Shown in pieces: positions 4,775 through 10,402 of a stretch of 10,402 nucleotides of DNA. Position 1 is the stretch's first letter, and every line of letters starts with the position of its first letter. This stretch comes from Candidatus Spechtiibacteriota bacterium (GTDB lineage: Bacteria > Patescibacteriota > Minisyncoccia > Spechtbacterales > HO2-43-30), in the NCBI GenBank assembly GCA_016177905.1, contig JACOUK010000079.1:1-10402 (forward strand). The letters are read 5' to 3'. The notes under the pieces are model-generated. The model ran no database searches, had not been told where the DNA came from, and was given only the letters and a program-made list of their open reading frames with translations. The translations under genes and the position numbers were made by a program.

Positions 4775-6872
4775 ACTCAAAATGTATCTCTTTTCGGAAT
4801 GCTTCGTATTTTGCGCGAAGTAGAGGGTTTGTTTTAAGTTCGGGATCTTTAGATAAAACATCTTCTACCTCCGCGCGCACTGCTTTTACAAATTCAAGAT
4901 CAGAGAGCGAGGCCATGGCAAGGTCGGGCATGTCGCTTTGCCGCGAGCCGATAAAGTCGCCGGGGCCGCGGATTTTTAAATCCTCTTCCGCAAGTTCAAA
5001 ACTGTTTTTCGCGGTAAGCAGGGCTTTGAGACGGGCTCGAGTAGTTTTCGCGGTGGAATCGGTGAAAAGAAAACAATACGACTGATGTTCACCTCGCCCC
5101 ACACGCCCTCTAAACTGGTAGAGTTGGGCAAGGCCGAAGCGCTCGGCTCCTTCGATAACCATCACGGCGGCGTTTTCGATGTCTATGCCGACTTCAACGA
5201 CGGATGTCGAAACCAAAATGTCCGCCTTTTTTTCCTGAAATTCCTTCATGATTTTTTCTTTTTCCTTTCCTTTCATTTTGCCATGCAGAAGGGCGACTTT
5301 AAAATCAGGAAAAGTTTTTTTCTGGAGCGTTTCGTGTTCTTTGATCGCGGCTTTCGCTTCAAGTTTTTCCGATTCTTCTATGAGCGGACAGATAACAAAC
5401 GCTTGGCGGCCTTTTTGAATCTGTTCACGAATAAATTGGTACGCCTCCGATCGACCCGCGGGCGGAATAATTTTTGTAATAATTTCTTTTCGGCCCTTTG
5501 GCATGTGCGTAATGAGCGAGAGGTCGAGGTCGCCGTATATGGCAAGAGAGAGAGTGCGGGGAATCGGAGTCGCGGTCATGGAAAGAAGATGGGGGATTGC
5601 CTTTTGTTCGTCGTTCCCTGTTCGCGTCTTGCATAACGCGGCTCTCTGTTCGACTCCAAAACGATGCTGTTCATCAATGATAATAAGGCCGAGATTTTGA
5701 AATTTCACGGTATCTTGAATAAGGGCGTGAGTGCCGATGATAATATCAATTTTTCCTTCAGCTGTTTCCTTCGCCACTCGCGTCTTTGAAATTTTAAACG
5801 CCGAGTATTTCACTTTTTGCGATGTTTTTCTATGGGCGGAATGGGTGAGTATCGCCACGGTCACTCGCCAAGGATCAAGAAGTTTCGTAAGATTATGGAA
5901 ATGCTGCTCGGCAAGTATTTCTGTCGGGACCATGAAAGCGACTTGATGATTCGCCTTTATAGTTTGAAGGGCGGCCATTGCCGCGACCACTGTTTTGCCC
6001 GACCCCACGTCTCCTTCAAGAAGCCGGTTCATGGGATAAGGTTTTTCAAGGTCCTGTAAAATTTCCCACGCGGACGCGCGTTGGGAATCTGTCAGTGTGA
6101 AGGGGAGAGACGTTACAAATTCTTTCGCAAGCTCGATGTCAAAATGTATTTCTGGTGCGTACGTGTTGCGCAGCTTCATTTTTTCTTTCAGCGCGACTGT
6201 CTGGATGAGAAAAAGCTCGCCAAAGGCAATGCGTTTTCTCGCGAGCTTTGCATCTTCAAGCGTGGGTGGGAAATGAATGTGCTTGAGAGCTTCGGATAGG
6301 CGAGGGATTGCTTGCCTTTGGAGAATTTCAGGCGGGAGATATTCGGGAAATTTTTCCGCGAGCGGAAGGAGGGGTTTCACCACATATCGAAACCACCGCG
6401 ACGTGATACCTGCTGTTTCAGGATATATGGGCACGATTCGCCCCGTATGCTTGAGTTCCTGTTCCGGCCGTGTTACTTCGTACGAAGGATTTGAGAGAAA
6501 GAGGCTGTCATTTGCGAAGCTCGTTTTTCCCGAAAGCACCACATGAAGCTCTGGGCGCAGATTTTGGAGCAGGAAGGGTTGATTAAACCACACTGCCTTG
6601 ATTGCTCCGGACGCATCTTCCACGATTGCTTCCGTTATATTCATGCGTTTTCGCGGTGTGCGCGTATTTTGGATATCAAGGACTTTCCCGAGGATAGTCA
6701 CCACTTCACCAAGCCCCACATCGCGAATCGCTCTGATGTTTGAAAAATCCTGATACCGATGAGGAAAATGAAAAAGAAGGTCTTTCACCTCCTTGATTCC
6801 CATTCGCTGAAGGCGTTTCGCGTAGATAGGGCCAATGCGGGAGATTTGGCCGATTGGGGTGGCAAGATTCAT
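4773..6872 (-). CDS. recG: ATP-dependent DNA helicase RecG
   Basis: The 699-residue length matches RecG (about 690), the cytoplasmic superfamily 2 helicase that remodels stalled replication forks and Holliday junctions. The N-terminal wedge/OB region (about 50-200) is followed by helicase motifs in order: FTLTDSQRASA (258-268), Walker A GDVGSGKT (287-294), PTEILAEQHF (316-325), IIGTHALIQ (379-387), Walker B as the DEQH box (400-403), SMTATPIPRTL (431-441), ILVSTSVVEVGID (551-563) and QFRGRVGRGE (587-596). The RecG-specific C-terminal signature is present as IRGPGDFIGSRQS (633-645). No key residue is missing. A slightly long linker at about 348-374 is a minor oddity. The ATG at 6872 begins with the family-typical short helix and GPIYAKRLQRMGI. 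No Shine-Dalgarno is present; a weak TTGCGT, 17 bp, TATGTT promoter lies just upstream, giving a near-leaderless mRNA. Confidence 0.96.
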   Translation of the reverse strand: MNLATPIGQISRIGPIYAKRLQRMGIKEVKDLLFHFPHRYQDFSNIRAIRDVGLGEVVTILGKVLDIQNTRTPRKRMNITEAIVEDASGAIKAVWFNQPFLLQNLRPELHVVLSGKTSFANDSLFLSNPSYEVTRPEQELKHTGRIVPIYPETAGITSRWFRYVVKPLLPLAEKFPEYLPPEILQRQAIPRLSEALKHIHFPPTLEDAKLARKRIAFGELFLIQTVALKEKMKLRNTYAPEIHFDIELAKEFVTSLPFTLTDSQRASAWEILQDLEKPYPMNRLLEGDVGSGKTVVAAMAALQTIKANHQVAFMVPTEILAEQHFHNLTKLLDPWRVTVAILTHSAHRKTSQKVKYSAFKISKTRVAKETAEGKIDIIIGTHALIQDTVKFQNLGLIIIDEQHRFGVEQRAALCKTRTGNDEQKAIPHLLSMTATPIPRTLSLAIYGDLDLSLITHMPKGRKEIITKIIPPAGRSEAYQFIREQIQKGRQAFVICPLIEESEKLEAKAAIKEHETLQKKTFPDFKVALLHGKMKGKEKEKIMKEFQEKKADILVSTSVVEVGIDIENAAVMVIEGAERFGLAQLYQFRGRVGRGEHQSYCFLFTDSTAKTTRARLKALLTAKNSFELAEEDLKIRGPGDFIGSRQSDMPDLAMASLSDLEFVKAVRAEVEDVLSKDPELKTNPLLRAKYEAFRKEIHFE

Positions 6873-6892
6873 AGTTTACAATTAACATATGC

Positions 6893-6920
6893 AAATAAAA
6901 AAAGCTACGCAATGCGTGGC
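6893..6920 (-). terminator. Terminator-like hairpin just upstream of recG
   Basis: On the minus strand GCCACGC (6920-6914) pairs with GCGTAGC (6910-6904) across an ATT loop with one C-A mismatch, followed by TTTTTTTATTT. This has the form of an intrinsic terminator, yet it lies 21 bp before the recG start codon and no minus-strand gene is recognised between it and 7060. It may protect recG from antisense transcription, or end a small RNA from the 6921-7060 gap. Part of it overlaps the weak recG -35 box. Confidence 0.35.
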
Positions 6921-7060
6921 AGAAGGCTAAAACTGTTATTCCTCCGGCCAAATTTCCAAGCAATTTTGTAGAGAAGGAGGAAGGAGTTTAGCGTTCGCCC
7001 ACTTCACAAATAAGGATTTTTTGATACTATGAAGAGGCGTTACAATTAAATCAAAAGGGT

Positions 7061-7411
7061 ATGGAAAAATTTTCCACGATTACAAAAGAAGATTTAAAGA
7101 AGAAAATAGATGAACGCGGAGATTTTGCGCTCATTGATGTTTTGGGCGCGATGTCCTACGCCCAGCGCCATCTTCCCGGAGCGATCAGTATCCCGGGCAG
7201 CAACGAAAATTTTGTCGCGGAAGTGCAGAAGGCAGTTGGAGGCGACAAGTCGAAAGAAGTTATTGTCTATTGCGCAAGCTTCTCATGTCAGGCCTCACCC
7301 GCGGCGGCAGGCAAGCTCGCAGACGCGGGATTTACAAACGTGAGGGACTTTAAAGGCGGGCTTGCCGACTGGGAAGAAGGGGGATATGAGTTTTCCGCAA
7401 AAAAGGAGTAA
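7061..7411 (+). CDS. Single-domain rhodanese-like protein
   Basis: This 116-residue protein is one rhodanese domain, a fold that carries sulfur as a cysteine persulfide or hydrolyses phosphoester-like substrates, acting in the cytoplasm (no signal peptide). The diagnostic pieces are FALIDVLGAMSYAQRHLPGA (residues 22-41, CH2A-like with the HLPGA motif), VIVYCASFSC with the active-site Cys71 and a second Cys76 in the loop, then RDFKGGLADWEEGGY (95-109). The loop CASFSC lacks the basic residue common in thiosulfate sulfurtransferases, so its substrate is open. The ATG at 7061 has only a poorly spaced AAAGGG. A -10-like TACAAT (7041-7046) suggests a leader of about 8 nt. Its last codons contain the AAGGAG that serves the following gene, so the two are probably translationally coupled. 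Confidence 0.9.
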   Translation: MEKFSTITKEDLKKKIDERGDFALIDVLGAMSYAQRHLPGAISIPGSNENFVAEVQKAVGGDKSKEVIVYCASFSCQASPAAAGKLADAGFTNVRDFKGGLADWEEGGYEFSAKKE

Positions 7412-7423
7412 ACAAATGGTGTT

Positions 7424-8047
7424 TTGAACCAAGACGAACTTATCGAAAAATTGATCACGGAAGGAATGTTAAAGACCGAAAGAATTATAGAGGCTTTTAA
7501 GAAAATAGACAGGGCCGATTTTGTGCTAGACGAATATAGAGACGAGGCGTACAGTGACTACCCCTTGCCCATTGGGCATGGCCAGACGATCTCGCAGCCC
7601 TCTACCGTCGCCTTTATGCTGGAACTTCTAGAGCCGCAAGAAGGGGAGAAAATTTTGGATGTTGGCTCCGGCTCGGGCTGGACAACCGCGCTTCTTGCGC
7701 GGATTGTCGGTCCGGGGGGAAAAGTTTTTGGCTTGGAACTTATTCCGGAATTAGTAAAGTTTGGCAGCGAAAATCTTTCAAAATATAATTTTCCTTGGTC
7801 AGAAATACAGCAAGGGGAGAAGGGCCACTTTGCCCCGCATCGTGCTGGGGGTTCGGGCACGAGGTTTGATAGGACTCTCGTATCGGCCGCGGGCGATGAG
7901 ATGCCGCAAGCGTTGATTGATCGGCTCAAGATTGGCGGACGGCTTGTCATGCCAATACAAAATTCTGTTTGGAAGGCTGATAAGATTTCGGAAACAAAAT
8001 TAAATAAGACAGAATTCCCCGGATTCGTTTTCGTGCCATTGAAGTAA
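7424..8047 (+). CDS. pcm: Protein-L-isoaspartate O-methyltransferase
   Basis: This 207-residue protein is a PCMT-family enzyme that methylates L-isoaspartyl residues with S-adenosylmethionine, starting repair of age-damaged proteins. The active-site signature GHGQTISQPSTVAFMLELL is at residues 51-69. The SAM-binding motif I, ILDVGSGSGWTTALLA, is at 77-92, and the family's C-terminal GGRLVMPI is at 171-178. Two oddities stand out. First, the only possible in-frame starts are TTG at 7424 or a much later ATG at 7466. The good Shine-Dalgarno AAGGAG (7403-7408) is instead 7 nt before an ATG at 7416 that reads only four codons to a TGA; one extra T in the TTTT run at 7422-7425 would join that ATG to the gene. 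Second, the GDGSxG-like strand usually found between motif I and FDRILVSAA is replaced by QQGEKGHFAPHRAGGSGT (129-146). Function of this copy is therefore uncertain. It lies 12 bp after the rhodanese gene. Confidence 0.88.
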   Translation: MNQDELIEKLITEGMLKTERIIEAFKKIDRADFVLDEYRDEAYSDYPLPIGHGQTISQPSTVAFMLELLEPQEGEKILDVGSGSGWTTALLARIVGPGGKVFGLELIPELVKFGSENLSKYNFPWSEIQQGEKGHFAPHRAGGSGTRFDRTLVSAAGDEMPQALIDRLKIGGRLVMPIQNSVWKADKISETKLNKTEFPGFVFVPLK

Positions 8048-8063
8048 GGCTTTCTGTTGTCGT

Positions 8064-8093
8064 TTGTGGTTTTTGCCTCTTATCTGCTAAAAT
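8064..8093 (+). promoter_or_regulatory. Promoter for the ABC transporter pair (leaderless)
   Basis: TTGTGG (8064-8069) is 18 bp before TAAAAT (8088-8093, five of six -10 bases). The expected transcription start falls at about 8100, the G of the GTG start codon itself. No Shine-Dalgarno exists, consistent with a leaderless mRNA. The -35 match is weak. Confidence 0.4.
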
Positions 8094-8099
8094 TAACTC

Positions 8100-8816
8100 G
8101 TGGTGAAAGGCCTAAAAATATATCAGTCGAAATGGCATATCCTTTTCGTGTCTCTCCTTGTGGTTATTCCGTTTTTGTTCCTTTTGTTTTTTGCTGAAAT
8201 ATCTCAAACCGCCACTTCATCGCTCTTATACGATGTCTTTATCTCCTTCGTGAGACTTTGTATTGCTTACGGAATCTCCGCTACTTTGGGGTGGGTGCTC
8301 GCCGTAGCTTTTTATAAAGGGACAAGGGGCTCTGTTGCCTTACCCGTCTTCGATGTCTTACAAAGCTTTCCTACCTACGCGGCCTTGCCTTTGGCGGTGC
8401 TTTACTTTGGACGATCAAGCGTGATCGTTGTATTTTTTCTCGTCCTTGCGATTGTGTGGCCGATCTTTTTTTCAATCACAAGCTCGCTGAAACTTATACG
8501 AAAAGACTGGAACGAGGCCGTGGAAATTTCTGGCTTATCGGGCCTCGCGTATGTGCGTTTATTCCTCATGCCAATCAGTATACCCGGTCTTATCACTGGA
8601 TCGATTATTGGCTTGGGCGATGGGTGGGAAGCTCTGGTGGCTACCGAAATAATCGTCGGCGTAAAGGGCGGCTTGGGAGGATTCTTCCAGTATTTCTCGT
8701 CAGACCCAAGAGTAACCGCGCTTGGAATATTCGGCCTGCTTTTAATAATTTTCAGCATCAATAAACTTGTGTGGCTTCCGCTTCTTGAGTGGAGCCATAG
8801 AAAAGTAATGGACTAA
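8100..8816 (+). CDS. ABC transporter permease, NitT/TauT (SsuC/TauC) family
   Basis: This 238-residue integral membrane protein resembles the permeases of aliphatic sulfonate, taurine, nitrate or thiamine-precursor importers. About six hydrophobic helices are visible (roughly 13-32, 45-70, 82-103, 107-129, 156-185 and 206-228). The cytoplasmic coupling helix has the EAA-type motif beginning NEAVEISGLSG (138-148) and ending LMPISIPGLITG (156-167). GTG at 8100 is the first possible start because an in-frame TAA lies at 8094-8096. An ATP-binding partner follows with a TAATG overlap, so the two are co-translated. No substrate-binding lipoprotein is present in the window, so the substrate cannot be named. 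Confidence 0.88.
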   Translation: MVKGLKIYQSKWHILFVSLLVVIPFLFLLFFAEISQTATSSLLYDVFISFVRLCIAYGISATLGWVLAVAFYKGTRGSVALPVFDVLQSFPTYAALPLAVLYFGRSSVIVVFFLVLAIVWPIFFSITSSLKLIRKDWNEAVEISGLSGLAYVRLFLMPISIPGLITGSIIGLGDGWEALVATEIIVGVKGGLGGFFQYFSSDPRVTALGIFGLLLIIFSINKLVWLPLLEWSHRKVMD

Positions 8817-9547
8817 TGTTTGCAATAAAGCTAGAAAACATTTCAAAAGACTTTGACGATCCCAATGGAAAGAGGGTGTTGGCACTAAAGGATGTGAGCA
8901 TGGAAATTTCTCCGGGAGAATTCTTTGTTATTGCGGGTCCCTCGGGTTCGGGCAAGTCAACGCTCCTAAGAATTATGAGCGGCCTGGAGAAGAAGTACAC
9001 GGGAGAAGTTATGGTGCATCAGGATCACTCCAGAATAAGCTTTGTGTTTCAGCAATTTGCGCTGTTGCCTTGGCTTACAGTTTTTAAAAACGTTGAGCTC
9101 GGCCTTGTTGCGCAGGGAATCCCAAAGGCCAAGAGGAAGGAAAAGGTGATGAAAGAATTATCCGAATTTGGTCTTGCGGACTTTGCGGATTCTTACCCGA
9201 GAGAACTGTCGGGAGGCATGCGCCAGAGAGTTGGCGTGGCCAGGGCCTTGGTGAACGATCCTAAAATCGTGTTTATGGACGAGCCTTTTTCCGAACTGGA
9301 TTCCTTCACCGCCCAAGGATTAAGAAAAGACCTTCTTGAATTATGGCGCGCGCGGCATCCTACTATTGTTATGGTTACCCATGTCGTTGAAGATGCGGTG
9401 GAGCTCGCCGATAGAATCGCGGTGTTTACTCCCCAACCGGGGACAATAAAAAAAATCGTTCAAAATAATCTGCCGCGTCCTCGGGATACACGTTCTTCGG
9501 ATTTCTATCGTCTGGAGGACGAACTCTACGAGTTGATAAAGCCCTAA
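8816..9547 (+). CDS. ABC transporter ATP-binding protein, NitT/TauT (SsuB/TauB) family
   Basis: A complete 243-residue nucleotide-binding subunit that would power the permease encoded just upstream. Walker A is GPSGSGKST (41-49), the Q-loop is VFQQFALLPWLTVFKNVELG (77-96; LLPWLTV followed by NV is typical of the SsuB/TauB group), the signature is LSGGMRQRVGVARAL (131-145), Walker B is IVFMDEP (151-157) with catalytic Glu156, the D-loop is SELD and the switch His is in MVTHVVEDA (His189). All catalytic residues are intact. The start ATG overlaps the permease stop by one base (TAATG), indicating translational coupling. The gene ends just before a hairpin that it shares with a convergent small gene. 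Confidence 0.95.
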   Translation: MFAIKLENISKDFDDPNGKRVLALKDVSMEISPGEFFVIAGPSGSGKSTLLRIMSGLEKKYTGEVMVHQDHSRISFVFQQFALLPWLTVFKNVELGLVAQGIPKAKRKEKVMKELSEFGLADFADSYPRELSGGMRQRVGVARALVNDPKIVFMDEPFSELDSFTAQGLRKDLLELWRARHPTIVMVTHVVEDAVELADRIAVFTPQPGTIKKIVQNNLPRPRDTRSSDFYRLEDELYELIKP

Positions 9548-9581
9548 ATAAAAAAACGCATAAAGTACAGACTTTATGCGT
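9546..9581 (-). terminator. Perfect 11-bp terminator hairpin for the minus-strand small gene
   Basis: ACGCATAAAGT (9556-9566) pairs perfectly with ACTTTATGCGT (9571-9581) over a 4-nt loop. On the minus strand it is followed by TTTTTTTATTT, a textbook intrinsic terminator. On the plus strand there is no T-run, so it can only help end the ABC operon by its stem. Confidence 0.85.
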
Positions 9582-9605
9582 GAATGCCGTAGAGCGCCCT
9601 TGCTC

Positions 9606-9864
9606 TTATATTAGTTCTTCGCAGACGCACTGCTCTTCTTTGCATTTTCTGCATACGTAAAAAGTGCGGCTGCTGCCCGCTCCATGTCCAAATGTGTACC
9701 CACTTGTCCCACTTATCACAATCGATCAAAACCGATTCGTTTCTTATCTCAAAAAGACGCGGCTTATGGCCGACCATGCACCATGCTTCTTTTGCATAGA
9801 TGTGAACTTCTCTTGCGAGCCGCCCTACTTCTTCAAATTCCTTCCTATAATCTTCGTCTTCCAC
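9606..9864 (-). CDS. Small Cys-rich (zinc-ribbon-like) protein, apparently with a one-base frameshift
   Basis: The gene starts with GTG at 9864, 5 nt after a strong Shine-Dalgarno AAAGGAGG (9877-9870), and begins VEDEDYRKEFEEVGRLAREV. The uninterrupted frame ends only at 9574, inside the terminator stem, with a basic tail (FLRMQKMQRRAVRLRRTN) that looks unnatural. Skipping one G of the GGG on the coding strand (plus-strand CCC at 9676-9678) gives WTWSGSSRTFYVCRKCKEEQ, then CVCEELI and a TAA at 9608-9606. That makes an 85-residue protein with C71-x2-C74 and C79-x-C81, plus Cys29, His33 and Cys49 upstream. The corrected stop leaves 24 nt to the terminator hairpin, as expected of a real gene end. 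The family is not recognised; metal binding is inferred from the cysteines. Whether the shift is a sequencing error, a mutation or programmed is unknown. Confidence 0.6.
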
Positions 9865-9880
9865 AGATCCCTCCTTTCTC

Positions 9881-9973
9881 GGCTGCCCTGGCAGTCGCCT
9901 CCGATATATCAACGCTCCCCCAGAGCCAACCCTTACTCTTGCGAGCTTCGCCGGCGCCCATGCGCACTCGCAA
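9881..9973 (-). other. Hairpins upstream of the small Cys-rich gene
   Basis: On the minus strand a 7-bp stem (GGCTGCC with GGCAGTC, 9881-9887 with 9890-9896, one G-T pair, only 2 nt between the arms so the tip must open) lies just before the Shine-Dalgarno. A further inverted repeat TTGCGAG/CTCGCAA joins 9939-9945 with 9967-9973 around a GC-rich loop. They may be leader structures of the small gene. No convincing minus-strand promoter was identified. Confidence 0.25.
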
Positions 9974-10039
9974 AATACTTTGTATAAGGTGCCAGAAAAA
10001 CTATATCACAATCACATGTCGCAATACAAGACTTCGTGT

Positions 10040-10045
10040 TATCAT
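10040..10045 (+). promoter_or_regulatory. -10 element of guaA
   Basis: TATCAT (five of six consensus bases) lies 14 bp before the guaA ATG, predicting a start near 10052 and a leader of about 8 nt. No good -35 is seen at the expected distance, and there is no Shine-Dalgarno, in keeping with other near-leaderless genes here. Confidence 0.3.
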
Positions 10046-10059
10046 GCAACCAATAAACA

Positions 10060-10402
10060 ATGGACAAAATTCTCATTCTTGATTTTGGAGGGCAATACTG
10101 CCATTTAATTTCTCGGAGAATCCGAGACGCCGGAGTCTGCGCCGAGATAGCGCCGCCACATACTCCCTCATCAAAAATAGCTTTGGATAAAGAAATAAAG
10201 GGTATCATTCTCTCCGGCGGCGCGCGCTCCGTATACGAAAAAAACGCGCCGAAATTTGACAAAAAAATTCTCCAGCTCCCGCTCCCAATTTTAGGAATCT
10301 GCTACGGCCATCAGCTTATCGCCCATGTTCTTCGCGGGAAAGTCGTTGTCGGCAAAGCAGGGGAGTACGGGCTAACCGAGCTTTCTATCATACAAAGCGC
10401 GG
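10060..10402 (+). CDS. guaA: GMP synthase (glutamine-hydrolysing), N-terminal part
   Basis: The frame runs from ATG 10060 to the window edge (114 codons visible). It is the class I glutamine amidotransferase domain of GMP synthase, which releases ammonia for the conversion of XMP to GMP in purine synthesis. Visible signatures are KILILDFGGQYCHLISRRIR (3-22), GIILSGGARSVYEKNAP (48-64; the usual SGGPxSVY has Ala in place of Pro), and the nucleophile loop LGICYGHQLIA (78-88) with catalytic Cys81. The GEYG segment that follows also fits GuaA. The ATP-pyrophosphatase half is outside the window, so completeness cannot be judged. The start is supported by the conserved first strand beginning three residues in and by the -10 box close upstream. 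It is read away from the small minus-strand gene, across a divergent gap of about 195 bp. Confidence 0.93.
   Translation, partial: MDKILILDFGGQYCHLISRRIRDAGVCAEIAPPHTPSSKIALDKEIKGIILSGGARSVYEKNAPKFDKKILQLPLPILGICYGHQLIAHVLRGKVVVGKAGEYGLTELSIIQSA

Noticed and set aside
5085..5636. 183-codon plus-strand frame inside recG
   Set aside because: Antisense to intact RecG helicase motifs; Phe/Lys-rich composition typical of a complement frame.
6706..6963. 85-codon minus-strand frame spanning the recG start region
   Set aside because: It overlaps the conserved RecG N-terminus in another frame and passes through a terminator-like hairpin; no family resemblance.
7558..7950. 130-codon minus-strand frame inside pcm
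   Set aside because: Antisense to PCMT signature motifs; no start signal.
9933..10262. 109-codon minus-strand frame overlapping guaA
   Set aside because: It is antisense to the clear GuaA amidotransferase domain and has no ribosome binding site.
1..10402. CRISPR array, transposase or phage genes
   Set aside because: No regularly spaced direct repeats and no integrase, transposase or structural phage motifs in any translated frame.

Overview
The window looks like a chromosomal segment from a Patescibacteria (candidate phyla radiation, Parcubacteria-like) genome. This is an inference. It rests on the style of the glycosyltransferase, the isoaspartyl methyltransferase and the other housekeeping proteins, on short AT-rich gaps, and on several genes that have a -10-like box just before the start codon and no Shine-Dalgarno (leaderless or near-leaderless). 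TGA is used as a stop, so the genetic code is standard. No tRNA, rRNA, CRISPR array, transposase or phage gene was seen.

Left part, minus strand: a PrkA-type AAA+ serine protein kinase (209-2266) is followed by a chain of three hairpins and then the first 28 or so codons of an unidentified gene leaving the window (1-86). Upstream of prkA is a 343-bp divergent gap (2267-2609). It holds several hairpins, a 17/19-bp long-range inverted repeat that competes with two of them, two tandem DnaA-box-like 9-mers and a good plus-strand promoter.

Middle, plus strand: a membrane glycosyltransferase is broken into two fragments (2610-3020 and 2980-4125). A GC-rich palindromic repeat (about 2911-2992) sits where the start of the catalytic domain should be. 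Next is an unrecognised acidic protein (4171-4752) with its own promoter, a strong ribosome binding site and an intrinsic terminator. RecG helicase lies on the minus strand (4773-6872) and converges on that terminator.

Right part: a plus-strand cluster encodes a single-domain rhodanese (7061-7411), a protein-L-isoaspartate methyltransferase (7424-8047) and a NitT/TauT-type ABC importer pair (permease 8100-8816, ATPase 8816-9547). No substrate-binding protein is visible. A small minus-strand gene (9606-9864) appears to carry a one-base frameshift; once corrected it ends in a Cys-rich CxxC/CxC tail just before a perfect terminator hairpin. The 5' end of guaA (GMP synthase) runs off the right edge (10060-10402).

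The points most worth checking are the repeat-disrupted glycosyltransferase, the structured prkA leader, the frameshifted small Cys-rich gene and the anomalous start and middle of pcm. Three damaged genes in about 7 kb could mean real decay or a low-quality assembly; read data would decide.
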